A stretch of DNA of 64,000 bases, from contig CAZWHY010000013.1 in assembly GCA_964633725.1 (NCBI GenBank), forward strand, positions 1 to 64,000, read 5' to 3'. The position numbers and the translations under genes are program-made. Shown in pieces: positions 36,721 to 47,915 of the stretch; the stretch's first letter is position 1; every line of letters begins with the position of its first letter. The notes below the pieces were generated by a model. It did not search any database and had not been told where the DNA came from. It worked only from the letters and a program-made list of their open reading frames with translations. The DNA comes from Berkiella_A sp964633725. Lineage in GTDB: Bacteria; Pseudomonadota; Gammaproteobacteria; Berkiellales; Berkiellaceae.

Positions 36721-39700
36721 CTTTTGTCACCCTTAAGATATTTCTACTATCATCCCTGATCATCACCAACGTCATCTCATCCTTATTATTCATTTCTATT
36801 TTTGCAGAGGTCGAAGGCGCATGAGCCTTTAATGCTTGATTTAAATTATTTAACTCTGTATCCAAAGACGAACTATTACTCAGTAGTGTTTCTGGATAAA
36901 GTTGTACCCTTTCAAAGAAAGAAGAGAAACAGCTGATCGTATCCGTGTCCCACAAGCTATTTTGTGCTAACTTGATGCAGTTTAAAGCATAAGATAAGCT
37001 TGCCAACATAACTGTTGACATAATGGTCAACGATACCAAAACTTCTACTAGCCCCATGCCTTTGATTTTATTTCTGCTTTTTTTCTTAAGTCTAAAATCT
37101 CGCACTCACTAAGCTCCTTGCAACTCTTTCAACAATCGTTTTTGAGACACAGAGACTATCGTACCGAGTTTTTGAGCAAAAAGGGAAACTCTTAGCTCCT
37201 CAATTTTAAATCTTAGTAAGTTAATTTTTTGACTATTAGCCGTAATTGGCAAATTTAGGGTTTCTTTTATATCAGAAAACTCACTTTCCACTTTGTTTTG
37301 CCAGATTCTTTCTAATATTTTAATCTCTTGTGCTGATTTTTTATCTATCAGTGGATTTCGCGTGTATTTTTCCAAACGCAAAATAATCGCTTGAAGATAA
37401 ATAGGATAACGGGATAACCAGTTATAATCTGTTTGAATCAAAAATTTGTCAGTCAACAAATTTGATAATTGCTTATTAATATCTACCAGTGCATTCGCAT
37501 AAATTTTATTTTTTTGACAAGAATAACACTTTTGATAAACCACCTCATAATGCTCAACAATGGCAGTGAACACTTTCAACAAACCATTAAACGTTGATAA
37601 TAACTGTGGTTTTTGTTGTGCCAAATGCTGCTGGAATACCTTTTGTTGTCGAACATCTGATTTCCTGCTCACAAAACAGTGATAAATACTTGCCTCAACA
37701 AGATCATCCATTGCATTGGCACCATCTGGAAAGTATTTTTTTGCCTGCTTGAAAATATTTTTATGCTTAACCTGTTTTTTCAAATACCTAATATCAGACT
37801 GTAAATTCAGCGTGTACAGCTGACAAAGTCCTAACGCATGGTACTGTAAAGCTTGCTCTTGACTAGAAAACTGCTCTATATGCACACTATGATTACTTGC
37901 CACTAATGCTGGAAACACCGTGACATCTTTATTATGAAATATTTTTACTTGTGATTCAGGTAAATCTGGAAAATCCCATTTTGTATAGTTATCAGATTGT
38001 GTTTGTGCGTGCCCTTGAGATATGGTGGTTTGTATTTTGCCCTGTTCTTTTAATTTATCATATAACAAGTATAAGTTATCTCCCGAGACCACTAGTTTGC
38101 CATTCGAATCTAATATTTTGTAATGCCATCTTAAATACTCAGGCAAACTCCCTACTGCATCCATAAGATTTTTAGGATTAATAGATACTTTATGCTGCGT
38201 AAACAAATACTTTACCAACGCATCATAATAATTCCCTTGCCCATAATGCAAGCTATCATACAAATCATCCGTAATATTTTTGAGCGGTGGTATTTTTTGC
38301 CGGATAACTTTAGGCAGAATCTTTAAATCATATAATATCCGTTCTTTGACCCAAGCTGGGATAATCCAAGATAAGTCATGCCTTATAATATAGGGCAAAA
38401 GATCTAAATTAATACAGAGTGTTGCCCCATCATTTACGTGCCCAGGTTCGTAAGCATATTCTATGGGTACGGCAATCGTATCCACTTGCAGGGCATCAGG
38501 ATAGGATTCCAACACTTGTTGTAATGTGACCTCATCTACAAAATCTGTCATGCTAAAAAACAATTTTTCCTCATCATTGTTTTTGAACCATTTTTTTAAT
38601 TGCTGAGCACTTCCGACGTTATTTTTAAGTATATTTTTATAATGATCAAATATTTTATCTTCGTTAATAAAACTTTGATAATATCGCGTACGATGTTCCA
38701 AACTCTGAATACGCCGAATTAAATCCACATTAAAAATATAAAATTTATCCACACTTTGTAATTGCTGCTCGATTAATCCATCTCGAATAAAAATATCACT
38801 GGCGACTTGGGGATTAATATCCTCAAAAGATACTTTTTGCGAATGTATGGGTAACCCAAATAATTGAGATTTCTCTATTGCCACAACGCCTTGTTTATCT
38901 ACGTCAAAATAAGGCTCTAAATAGGATTTTTTAATCAAGTGTTGTGCTTGCGTCACTAACCACTCAGAATCAATGCGGGCAATGGTTTTCGCAAAGGTTT
39001 TAGAAGAATGGAAAATCTCCCCCGCCAGCACCCAGTTAGATGTTTTTTTAATATAACACCCTGGATGAATCATGAATTTCAATCCTCTGGCACCTAAATA
39101 CAGGTTTTTTTCATCTTTTAGCCCGATGGTATCAATAAAGCCTTTTAATAAAGCTTTGTGAATTTGAGCATAGTCTGCTGTCTTTTGATTCATACGGAGT
39201 TTGAGTTCCTCACATAAATTGCTAAGCTCTTTATGCAAATCTATCCACTCACAAATTCGAACATAGGATAAATAATTTTTCCGGCATTGTTGAACAAATT
39301 CTTTATGCGTTAAAGATTGTTTATTCAAATGCAGCTGTTCCCATAAATTCAGATAGGCTAAAAACTCAGACTGGGGATCGATATATTGTATATGTTTTTC
39401 TCTGGCTTGCTGTCGTTTTTCATACGGCTCTTCCCTTGGATCAATAATGCTCAAAGCACTGCCAATCACCAACATTTCTGCTAGGCAGTTTTGTTTATTC
39501 GCCTCTATTAAGACTCTGGCCAAGCGGGGTTCAATCGGCACCCGTGCCATTAAACGCCCAATATCTGTTAACTGATATTCTTCATCTACGGCTTCTAGTT
39601 GCCACAACAAGCGCAACCCATCTTTGATATATTTTTGTTCAGGTGCATCCACAAAGGGAAAATGGCTCATATCTTTAATATTAAGCGCCAATAAGTTTAG

Positions 39701-39966
39701 CAAAACTTTAGCCAAACTAGAACGCAAAATTTCAGGCTCCATGAAAGCAGGACGCAAATTAAAATCATCCTCAGTAAACAAAGCATAATATATGCCAGGC
39801 CCCACACGGCCACAACGTCCTCTGCGCTGCATGACACTCGCCTGGCTGATAGCCTCTACATCTAATCGATGCAATTTGTTTTTATAGTTATAACGATTGA
39901 CTTTATGTAAACCAGAATCAATCACAAAACGTATATTGGGTACCGTAATAGACGTTTCGGCAATAT
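36322..39966. repeat. Tandem duplication, copy A (3645 bp)
   Basis: This block aligns with 39967-43611 at a constant offset of 3645 with no difference that I found at the compared positions, and the encoded proteins are identical. It runs from inside pilW to inside hrpA and covers pilV. At 36321/39966 the bases differ (g/t), and at 39967/43612 they differ (a/t), which defines the borders. A short CAATA lies close to both breakpoints. Confidence 0.93.
36701..37105 (-). CDS. pilV: PilV-type minor pilin, downstream copy
   Basis: 134 aa with prepilin signal KGMGLVEVLVSLTIMSTVML (cut after Gly, Glu at +5). This copy leads into the intact pilWXY1 genes. The protein is identical to the copy at 40346-40750, because both lie inside the exact tandem duplication. 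Translation probably couples to pilW through a 20-bp overlap. Confidence 0.92.
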   Translation of the reverse strand: MRDFRLKKKSRNKIKGMGLVEVLVSLTIMSTVMLASLSYALNCIKLAQNSLWDTDTISCFSSFFERVQLYPETLLSNSSSLDTELNNLNQALKAHAPSTSAKIEMNNKDEMTLVMIRDDSRNILRVTKVEAIIQ

Positions 39967-39976
39967 ACGTATCCAT
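37109..39976 (-). pseudogene. hrpA: Truncated hrpA copy lacking the ATPase core
   Basis: 955-codon frame, identical to the C-terminal three-quarters of the intact hrpA. Its first four residues (MDTY) come from pilW sequence across the duplication junction, and hrpA sequence begins at IAETSITVPNIRF. Walker A and the DEAH box are missing; only the late helicase motifs (QRRGRCGRVGPG) and C-terminal domains remain. RNA helicase activity is not expected. Expression is possible because it follows the pilW fragment in the same orientation. Confidence 0.9.
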
Positions 39977-40365
39977 AATATATCTGAATCTTTATCTATC
40001 CGAGATAAAGCACTATTGGTCATATAATTGTTTTGAGTCAGAGCACTATAGAGAATAGGCTCTATAGCCGTATCACGATTAAAGCCCATCTCATCAGCTG
40101 AAATGTTGCCCACGACGTGAAAAATAGCGTTATTATCCAATCGATTACACCCATAGTCTCCAGCGCCCCGAACCAACTGCCCTATTAACATGGACGTTGC
40201 TTGAATGTTTTCTTGTATTCGAGTAACACCTTGCTGATATTGATTCATCTTTTTGATCATTAGAAATATCTGAATCGTTGCCCCAGCAATCAGTGTGCTC
40301 AAGAATAAAGCAATCATAACTTCGCTAATGGTAAACCCAAATTCACTACTGAATAATCGCTTCAA
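39922..40365 (-). pseudogene. pilW: Truncated pilW copy ending in hrpA sequence
   Basis: The first 133 codons equal pilW, including the prepilin signal. After ILWIR the frame crosses the duplication junction and reads hrpA DNA out of frame (ILPKRLLRYPIYVL), then stops. The pilin N-terminal helix is complete, so a short pilin-like peptide could still be processed, but the globular domain is lost. Confidence 0.92.
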
Positions 40366-43300
40366 CTTTTGTCACCCTTAAGATATTTCTACTATCATCC
40401 CTGATCATCACCAACGTCATCTCATCCTTATTATTCATTTCTATTTTTGCAGAGGTCGAAGGCGCATGAGCCTTTAATGCTTGATTTAAATTATTTAACT
40501 CTGTATCCAAAGACGAACTATTACTCAGTAGTGTTTCTGGATAAAGTTGTACCCTTTCAAAGAAAGAAGAGAAACAGCTGATCGTATCCGTGTCCCACAA
40601 GCTATTTTGTGCTAACTTGATGCAGTTTAAAGCATAAGATAAGCTTGCCAACATAACTGTTGACATAATGGTCAACGATACCAAAACTTCTACTAGCCCC
40701 ATGCCTTTGATTTTATTTCTGCTTTTTTTCTTAAGTCTAAAATCTCGCACTCACTAAGCTCCTTGCAACTCTTTCAACAATCGTTTTTGAGACACAGAGA
40801 CTATCGTACCGAGTTTTTGAGCAAAAAGGGAAACTCTTAGCTCCTCAATTTTAAATCTTAGTAAGTTAATTTTTTGACTATTAGCCGTAATTGGCAAATT
40901 TAGGGTTTCTTTTATATCAGAAAACTCACTTTCCACTTTGTTTTGCCAGATTCTTTCTAATATTTTAATCTCTTGTGCTGATTTTTTATCTATCAGTGGA
41001 TTTCGCGTGTATTTTTCCAAACGCAAAATAATCGCTTGAAGATAAATAGGATAACGGGATAACCAGTTATAATCTGTTTGAATCAAAAATTTGTCAGTCA
41101 ACAAATTTGATAATTGCTTATTAATATCTACCAGTGCATTCGCATAAATTTTATTTTTTTGACAAGAATAACACTTTTGATAAACCACCTCATAATGCTC
41201 AACAATGGCAGTGAACACTTTCAACAAACCATTAAACGTTGATAATAACTGTGGTTTTTGTTGTGCCAAATGCTGCTGGAATACCTTTTGTTGTCGAACA
41301 TCTGATTTCCTGCTCACAAAACAGTGATAAATACTTGCCTCAACAAGATCATCCATTGCATTGGCACCATCTGGAAAGTATTTTTTTGCCTGCTTGAAAA
41401 TATTTTTATGCTTAACCTGTTTTTTCAAATACCTAATATCAGACTGTAAATTCAGCGTGTACAGCTGACAAAGTCCTAACGCATGGTACTGTAAAGCTTG
41501 CTCTTGACTAGAAAACTGCTCTATATGCACACTATGATTACTTGCCACTAATGCTGGAAACACCGTGACATCTTTATTATGAAATATTTTTACTTGTGAT
41601 TCAGGTAAATCTGGAAAATCCCATTTTGTATAGTTATCAGATTGTGTTTGTGCGTGCCCTTGAGATATGGTGGTTTGTATTTTGCCCTGTTCTTTTAATT
41701 TATCATATAACAAGTATAAGTTATCTCCCGAGACCACTAGTTTGCCATTCGAATCTAATATTTTGTAATGCCATCTTAAATACTCAGGCAAACTCCCTAC
41801 TGCATCCATAAGATTTTTAGGATTAATAGATACTTTATGCTGCGTAAACAAATACTTTACCAACGCATCATAATAATTCCCTTGCCCATAATGCAAGCTA
41901 TCATACAAATCATCCGTAATATTTTTGAGCGGTGGTATTTTTTGCCGGATAACTTTAGGCAGAATCTTTAAATCATATAATATCCGTTCTTTGACCCAAG
42001 CTGGGATAATCCAAGATAAGTCATGCCTTATAATATAGGGCAAAAGATCTAAATTAATACAGAGTGTTGCCCCATCATTTACGTGCCCAGGTTCGTAAGC
42101 ATATTCTATGGGTACGGCAATCGTATCCACTTGCAGGGCATCAGGATAGGATTCCAACACTTGTTGTAATGTGACCTCATCTACAAAATCTGTCATGCTA
42201 AAAAACAATTTTTCCTCATCATTGTTTTTGAACCATTTTTTTAATTGCTGAGCACTTCCGACGTTATTTTTAAGTATATTTTTATAATGATCAAATATTT
42301 TATCTTCGTTAATAAAACTTTGATAATATCGCGTACGATGTTCCAAACTCTGAATACGCCGAATTAAATCCACATTAAAAATATAAAATTTATCCACACT
42401 TTGTAATTGCTGCTCGATTAATCCATCTCGAATAAAAATATCACTGGCGACTTGGGGATTAATATCCTCAAAAGATACTTTTTGCGAATGTATGGGTAAC
42501 CCAAATAATTGAGATTTCTCTATTGCCACAACGCCTTGTTTATCTACGTCAAAATAAGGCTCTAAATAGGATTTTTTAATCAAGTGTTGTGCTTGCGTCA
42601 CTAACCACTCAGAATCAATGCGGGCAATGGTTTTCGCAAAGGTTTTAGAAGAATGGAAAATCTCCCCCGCCAGCACCCAGTTAGATGTTTTTTTAATATA
42701 ACACCCTGGATGAATCATGAATTTCAATCCTCTGGCACCTAAATACAGGTTTTTTTCATCTTTTAGCCCGATGGTATCAATAAAGCCTTTTAATAAAGCT
42801 TTGTGAATTTGAGCATAGTCTGCTGTCTTTTGATTCATACGGAGTTTGAGTTCCTCACATAAATTGCTAAGCTCTTTATGCAAATCTATCCACTCACAAA
42901 TTCGAACATAGGATAAATAATTTTTCCGGCATTGTTGAACAAATTCTTTATGCGTTAAAGATTGTTTATTCAAATGCAGCTGTTCCCATAAATTCAGATA
43001 GGCTAAAAACTCAGACTGGGGATCGATATATTGTATATGTTTTTCTCTGGCTTGCTGTCGTTTTTCATACGGCTCTTCCCTTGGATCAATAATGCTCAAA
43101 GCACTGCCAATCACCAACATTTCTGCTAGGCAGTTTTGTTTATTCGCCTCTATTAAGACTCTGGCCAAGCGGGGTTCAATCGGCACCCGTGCCATTAAAC
43201 GCCCAATATCTGTTAACTGATATTCTTCATCTACGGCTTCTAGTTGCCACAACAAGCGCAACCCATCTTTGATATATTTTTGTTCAGGTGCATCCACAAA

Positions 43301-43611
43301 GGGAAAATGGCTCATATCTTTAATATTAAGCGCCAATAAGTTTAGCAAAACTTTAGCCAAACTAGAACGCAAAATTTCAGGCTCCATGAAAGCAGGACGC
43401 AAATTAAAATCATCCTCAGTAAACAAAGCATAATATATGCCAGGCCCCACACGGCCACAACGTCCTCTGCGCTGCATGACACTCGCCTGGCTGATAGCCT
43501 CTACATCTAATCGATGCAATTTGTTTTTATAGTTATAACGATTGACTTTATGTAAACCAGAATCAATCACAAAACGTATATTGGGTACCGTAATAGACGT
43601 TTCGGCAATAT
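39967..43611. repeat. Tandem duplication, copy B (3645 bp)
   Basis: Second copy of the block described at 36322-39966. It contains the C-terminal part of the intact hrpA, a complete pilV and the first part of pilW. Intact hrpA therefore enters the block from the upstream side, and intact pilW leaves it on the downstream side through copy A. Confidence 0.93.
40346..40750 (-). CDS. pilV: PilV-type minor pilin, upstream copy
   Basis: Identical in protein sequence to the copy at 36701-37105, with the same G/MGLVEVL prepilin processing site. It begins 3 bp after the intact hrpA stop, so in the ancestral single-copy arrangement pilV followed hrpA directly. It is followed by the truncated pilW, making this copy redundant. 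Confidence 0.92.
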   Translation of the reverse strand: MRDFRLKKKSRNKIKGMGLVEVLVSLTIMSTVMLASLSYALNCIKLAQNSLWDTDTISCFSSFFERVQLYPETLLSNSSSLDTELNNLNQALKAHAPSTSAKIEMNNKDEMTLVMIRDDSRNILRVTKVEAIIQ

Positions 43612-44614
43612 TGGTTGTGACAATAATTTTCCGTCCAACAATAGACTTGAATATTTGCTGCTGCTTTTGTTGGCTTAGCCTAGAATATAACGGCATAATC
43701 GTCGTATTTCTCAACTTTAACCCGTTTAATACATCAATCACTTCTCGTATTTCTTTTTCGCCACTTTGAAAGATTAAGATATCGCCAGACCCTTCTCGCA
43801 AAACTAACTTAACACAATTGGCCACTTGCCTTGCCATATCCATTTCTTCATTGTCTTCTGCTAAAAATCTGTTCTCAACCGGATATTGCCGTCCTGATAC
43901 TTCAACAATAGGCGCATCCTGAAAAAATTTTGAGAACTTTTCTAGCTGAATGGTCGCAGAAGTCACAATGATTTTCAAATCCGGTCTTTTTTGTATAATG
44001 CGTTTTAACAAACCTAATAATATATCAATATTGAGGCTTCGCTCATGTGCTTCATCAACAATAATCACTTCATAATTTAATAACAATCTATCATGTTGCG
44101 TTTCTGCCAATAACATGCCATCGGTAAGCACTTTAATGTAATTACGTTCATGACTTCTATCTTGGAAGCGAATTTTATAACCGACCGCATCCCCTAAAGA
44201 CGTATTCAGCTCTTGCGTCACCCGCTTAGCAATGGATACAGCCGCAATGCGTCTAGGCTGAGTATGGCCAATAAAGCCTTTTATACCCAATCCCGCCTCT
44301 AAACATATTTTCCCTAATTGGGTACTTTTACCCGAACCCGTCTCACCCGCAATAATCACAACCTGGTTAGACTTTAATAAATCTAAGATATTTTCTTTTT
44401 GCGCTAATATCGGCAATGGTGGATAATTTAACTTTGGCCTGTTGTTTTGTTTATTTGTGATTTTGAGTTGCGCTTTTTCAAGCTGGGATTTTAATTTTTG
44501 TGTGGCGCGATCTTTTTGCTCATCAGACTTTAGATAAGATATATTTTTAAACTGTTTCAATAATCGCAGCTGATCAATATAACGACATTCGCGTATTTGC
44601 TTCTCCATATTCAT
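40754..44614 (-). CDS. hrpA: ATP-dependent RNA helicase HrpA
   Basis: 1286 aa from the ATG directly after the M61 gene stop (TAATAATGAATATGG); the in-frame ATG at 44641 overlaps that gene. DEAH-box helicase motifs: Walker A GETGSGKST (about 90-98), DEAHERSL, SAT and QRRGRCGRVGPG, then the HA2/OB-fold region and the long HrpA-specific C-terminal half. In E. coli HrpA rescues stalled or colliding ribosomes. It is placed between an M61 peptidase and pilus genes, an uncommon neighbourhood. Its last 950 codons are duplicated downstream. Confidence 0.95.
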   Translation of the reverse strand: MNMEKQIRECRYIDQLRLLKQFKNISYLKSDEQKDRATQKLKSQLEKAQLKITNKQNNRPKLNYPPLPILAQKENILDLLKSNQVVIIAGETGSGKSTQLGKICLEAGLGIKGFIGHTQPRRIAAVSIAKRVTQELNTSLGDAVGYKIRFQDRSHERNYIKVLTDGMLLAETQHDRLLLNYEVIIVDEAHERSLNIDILLGLLKRIIQKRPDLKIIVTSATIQLEKFSKFFQDAPIVEVSGRQYPVENRFLAEDNEEMDMARQVANCVKLVLREGSGDILIFQSGEKEIREVIDVLNGLKLRNTTIMPLYSRLSQQKQQQIFKSIVGRKIIVTTNIAETSITVPNIRFVIDSGLHKVNRYNYKNKLHRLDVEAISQASVMQRRGRCGRVGPGIYYALFTEDDFNLRPAFMEPEILRSSLAKVLLNLLALNIKDMSHFPFVDAPEQKYIKDGLRLLWQLEAVDEEYQLTDIGRLMARVPIEPRLARVLIEANKQNCLAEMLVIGSALSIIDPREEPYEKRQQAREKHIQYIDPQSEFLAYLNLWEQLHLNKQSLTHKEFVQQCRKNYLSYVRICEWIDLHKELSNLCEELKLRMNQKTADYAQIHKALLKGFIDTIGLKDEKNLYLGARGLKFMIHPGCYIKKTSNWVLAGEIFHSSKTFAKTIARIDSEWLVTQAQHLIKKSYLEPYFDVDKQGVVAIEKSQLFGLPIHSQKVSFEDINPQVASDIFIRDGLIEQQLQSVDKFYIFNVDLIRRIQSLEHRTRYYQSFINEDKIFDHYKNILKNNVGSAQQLKKWFKNNDEEKLFFSMTDFVDEVTLQQVLESYPDALQVDTIAVPIEYAYEPGHVNDGATLCINLDLLPYIIRHDLSWIIPAWVKERILYDLKILPKVIRQKIPPLKNITDDLYDSLHYGQGNYYDALVKYLFTQHKVSINPKNLMDAVGSLPEYLRWHYKILDSNGKLVVSGDNLYLLYDKLKEQGKIQTTISQGHAQTQSDNYTKWDFPDLPESQVKIFHNKDVTVFPALVASNHSVHIEQFSSQEQALQYHALGLCQLYTLNLQSDIRYLKKQVKHKNIFKQAKKYFPDGANAMDDLVEASIYHCFVSRKSDVRQQKVFQQHLAQQKPQLLSTFNGLLKVFTAIVEHYEVVYQKCYSCQKNKIYANALVDINKQLSNLLTDKFLIQTDYNWLSRYPIYLQAIILRLEKYTRNPLIDKKSAQEIKILERIWQNKVESEFSDIKETLNLPITANSQKINLLRFKIEELRVSLFAQKLGTIVSVSQKRLLKELQGA

Positions 44615-44616
44615 TA

Positions 44617-46431
44617 TTAGTTTATAGAACCCGTTAACCAATCATCAATTATTTTATTTTGTGTTTCAGTATTATCTGTGGCACGCTGAATACCCGCAAC
44701 ATCCAATTCTGGCTCACCTAATATCACATCTATTGTTTTTAAAATATTTTCTCTAAATAATGTGACTTTCACTTTTTGTCCAATTTTGAGTCGCTTTGTA
44801 ATCGCATCATAAGATTTCGCGGTTGCTTTAATCTTATTAATAGCAATTACTTCATCTTTTGCAGAAATACCATATTGGATAGCTGCCCCCCCATAAAATA
44901 CACTGAGCACTTTCACTTTGTCGCTTGATTTTTCCAGCTGCCAACCAAAAACTCCTTGATTGTCTATAGGGGGTGTGGCTTCGGGATAAAAACTGCCGAC
45001 CTGTAATCTTGGCTTATAGTCTAAAGCCAAACCAAATTGCGTAAATATTTTTTCTATGGGCAAATCAACCACACCATAAATAGCCTCTTGAATAAACTGT
45101 GGATTAATCCCCATTTCAACCAAAATATTATGTATGGCATTATCAGTCAAACCTACTTTGATTTTTCCGAAATTTTGCCATAACGTTCTCATCACATCAT
45201 CCAAAGATTGCTTATGATCAGAGGCAAGACGAATCATCATGTCCATCAAACAAGCGACCACTGCGCCTTTAACATAATAGCTGACGCCTTGGTTGGCTGA
45301 GTTCTCATTAGGAAAATAAAATTTTGTCCAAGCATCAAAACTAGAATCTACCAAACTCTGCACATGCCGACCGGGTCCTCGCATCACCCGAGTTATATTT
45401 TTAGCTAAAATATTGAAATAATCTTCTTGTAATATTGTACCCGAACGTGCCAGGCCTAAATCATCGTAATAAGAGGTAAAACCTTCAAACACCCATAATA
45501 ACCGCGTATGACTAGGTTGATTCAGATCATACGGCATAAAGACATCCGGCTTGATACGTTTCACATTCCAAGCATGAAAATATTCATGACTGAATAAACC
45601 TAATAATAATTGATAATGTTTTGAATCATTTGGTGTATCAATTGATGTATCCATTGGTGCCTCAATCGGCATACACTGTGTTGCCGCAATTAAAGCGGTT
45701 GAATCACTATGCTCTAACCCACCATAGCCATCATCTAATAAATGTAGCAAAAATAAATAAGAGTCAAAAGGCACTTTGTCTGCAAACAAATCACATTGTG
45801 TTTGACATATTTTTTGCACATCCGATTTGAGTTTTGCAAAATCGCCTAATACAGTGCCTGTCAATGCAATGGTATGACCTATATTATTTACTTCAAAATC
45901 AAGTAACGTCATCTCTCCAATCGTAATAGGACAATCCAATAGTCTCTCATAATTTTTGGCAGTATAAGATCCCCAGCCCCACTTTTTGGCGGATTTGGGT
46001 TCTAATTGCGTAGCAATTTGGAAAGATTTTTGTTTACCCTCTGGCTCTAGGTTTAGCTCTATGGTTTGCTCTTGCAATCCCTCTAACGCCATAAATACCG
46101 TACTACCATTGATGAAAACTCTATCACTATCGATAAAACAGCCCCTAACAGATTGATCAAAAGCATACACTTGATATTCTATCTCTAATGCTTCTGCTGC
46201 ATCACATACCCACGTATTGTTATTAACTTTTTCAATTGATATGTTTTTTTGGGTTGCACAGTCTTTTGCGGATATTTGTACAATATGCTTGGCATAATCA
46301 CGAATACAATAACTACCAGGTGTCCAGCAAGGCAACGTAACGATCTGTCCCTTAGGCGTGGGTTTTGTGATTTGTAATTTAATAAATAACAGATGCTTAT
46401 GAGTATCAAAATTGAGTATATAACGAATCAT
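44617..46431 (-). CDS. M61 family aminopeptidase with PDZ domain
   Basis: 604 aa. Zinc motif HEYFH at 282-286 followed by AWNVKRIKP, and the GGLEH substrate motif at 237-241, both characteristic of M61 glycyl aminopeptidases. The N-terminal beta domain covers about 1-180, and a PDZ domain lies near 495-580 (GGAAIQYGISAKDEVIAINKI). No signal peptide, so a cytoplasmic role in peptide turnover is likely. Its start overlaps glpK by four bases (ATGA) and hrpA begins right after its stop. Confidence 0.92.
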   Translation of the reverse strand: MIRYILNFDTHKHLLFIKLQITKPTPKGQIVTLPCWTPGSYCIRDYAKHIVQISAKDCATQKNISIEKVNNNTWVCDAAEALEIEYQVYAFDQSVRGCFIDSDRVFINGSTVFMALEGLQEQTIELNLEPEGKQKSFQIATQLEPKSAKKWGWGSYTAKNYERLLDCPITIGEMTLLDFEVNNIGHTIALTGTVLGDFAKLKSDVQKICQTQCDLFADKVPFDSYLFLLHLLDDGYGGLEHSDSTALIAATQCMPIEAPMDTSIDTPNDSKHYQLLLGLFSHEYFHAWNVKRIKPDVFMPYDLNQPSHTRLLWVFEGFTSYYDDLGLARSGTILQEDYFNILAKNITRVMRGPGRHVQSLVDSSFDAWTKFYFPNENSANQGVSYYVKGAVVACLMDMMIRLASDHKQSLDDVMRTLWQNFGKIKVGLTDNAIHNILVEMGINPQFIQEAIYGVVDLPIEKIFTQFGLALDYKPRLQVGSFYPEATPPIDNQGVFGWQLEKSSDKVKVLSVFYGGAAIQYGISAKDEVIAINKIKATAKSYDAITKRLKIGQKVKVTLFRENILKTIDVILGEPELDVAGIQRATDNTETQNKIIDDWLTGSIN

Positions 46432-47915
46432 GCTTTAATCTTCTCTACGTGTTGTAACCATTGTTCATAACGGTGATTGGCTTGCTCAAATGTTTGTTGT
46501 GGTTGATATATCTTAGTTGTTTGGCACAAGGTTATTGCCTGTTCAAGATCAGAAAATAAGCCACATTGTACACCCGCTAATAAAAACACCCCAAAGGCTG
46601 TTGCTTCAGCCGATTGAGATACATGAATATTGATACTCAAACAGCTTGATAACGCTTGCACAAAAGTGGTGTTGGTCACCATGCCCCCATCCACTTTCAA
46701 AAATTCTATTGGGTTTTGGCAATCTTTGTTAAGCGCTTCAATTAAATCTCGTGTTTGATAACACACACCCTGCAATCCGGCTTTGATAATATGACCTAAA
46801 TGTGTGCCTTGGGTAAGGCCAAATATTGCCCCCTTCGCTTTGGGATCCCAAAAAGGTGCGCCCAATCCACTTAACGCAGGTACAAAAAATAGTTCCTCAG
46901 ATAGCTCTACATTTTGGATTATTTTTTCTATTTCAACTTCATCTTTAAATAAAGATAACGACTCTTTCATCCATTTGAATAAAGCGCCAGCAATAAAAAT
47001 ACTACCTTCTAATGCATAATTTACATTATCCCTTATTTGATATGCAACAGTGGATAATAATTTATTTTTTGAAATAATACAGTCTGCACCTGTATTCAGT
47101 AATACAAAACAGCCTGTACCATATGTCGCTTTTAATTGGTTTTTATGAATGCAGCCCTGCCCAACACTAGCGGACTGTTGATCCCCCATCACCGCTAATA
47201 TAGGTAATTCCGTGCCTAGTATTTCTGTCCTGAGCATTCCAAAATCTGCGCAGTTTTGTTTAACCTCTGGCAACATGACTTTAGGTATCTGAAACAAATC
47301 CAATAATGTGGCATCCCAATCTAAATCATGGATATTAAATAATAAAGTTCTGGAGGCATTCGTCACATCTGTCAGGTGAGGCTGATCTTTGACCAAATGC
47401 CAAATAAGAAAACTATCTATTGTGCCAAAACATAATTCACCATTTTCTGCTCTTTGACGTGCACCGGGTACAAAGTCTAATATCCAGCTAATTTTGGTTG
47501 CTGAAAAATAAGGATCAAGTAATAATCCTGTTTTTTGTTGTATCTCTTGCCCTAATATAGCAGATGATTGTTTTAAGTTATTGCACTGGGCTATCGTACG
47601 CTTATCTTGCCAAACAATCGCAGGATATATGCATTCTCCTGTTTGGCGCTCCCACACTAACGTCGTTTCTCGCTGATTGGTGATCCCAATCCCTAAAATT
47701 TGATTGGTCTGTATTTGTGTTTGTGCTAAAATTTGACGCAGTACAGACTCTGCAGAGGCTAAAATTTCTTTGGGATCTTGTTCTACCCATCCATCTTCAG
47801 GAAAGAATAATTTAATCTTCTCACTAGCAACCCCCAGCTTTTGTCCTTTTGCATTATACAAAAGGGCTCGGGTACTGCTGGTTCCTTGATCTAATGATAT
47901 TAAGTATTCTGACAT
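46428..47915 (-). CDS. glpK: Glycerol kinase
   Basis: 495 aa, FGGY family. N-terminal phosphate-binding SLDQGTSSTRALLYN, GWVEQDPKEI, NQRETTLVWERQTGE, and GGMVTNTTFVQALSS near the C-terminus. It phosphorylates imported glycerol to glycerol 3-phosphate in the cytoplasm. It is divergent from glpD, which oxidises the product; no glpF transporter is seen nearby. It heads a minus-strand run that continues into M61, hrpA and pilus genes. Confidence 0.97.
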   Translation of the reverse strand: MSEYLISLDQGTSSTRALLYNAKGQKLGVASEKIKLFFPEDGWVEQDPKEILASAESVLRQILAQTQIQTNQILGIGITNQRETTLVWERQTGECIYPAIVWQDKRTIAQCNNLKQSSAILGQEIQQKTGLLLDPYFSATKISWILDFVPGARQRAENGELCFGTIDSFLIWHLVKDQPHLTDVTNASRTLLFNIHDLDWDATLLDLFQIPKVMLPEVKQNCADFGMLRTEILGTELPILAVMGDQQSASVGQGCIHKNQLKATYGTGCFVLLNTGADCIISKNKLLSTVAYQIRDNVNYALEGSIFIAGALFKWMKESLSLFKDEVEIEKIIQNVELSEELFFVPALSGLGAPFWDPKAKGAIFGLTQGTHLGHIIKAGLQGVCYQTRDLIEALNKDCQNPIEFLKVDGGMVTNTTFVQALSSCLSINIHVSQSAEATAFGVFLLAGVQCGLFSDLEQAITLCQTTKIYQPQQTFEQANHRYEQWLQHVEKIKA

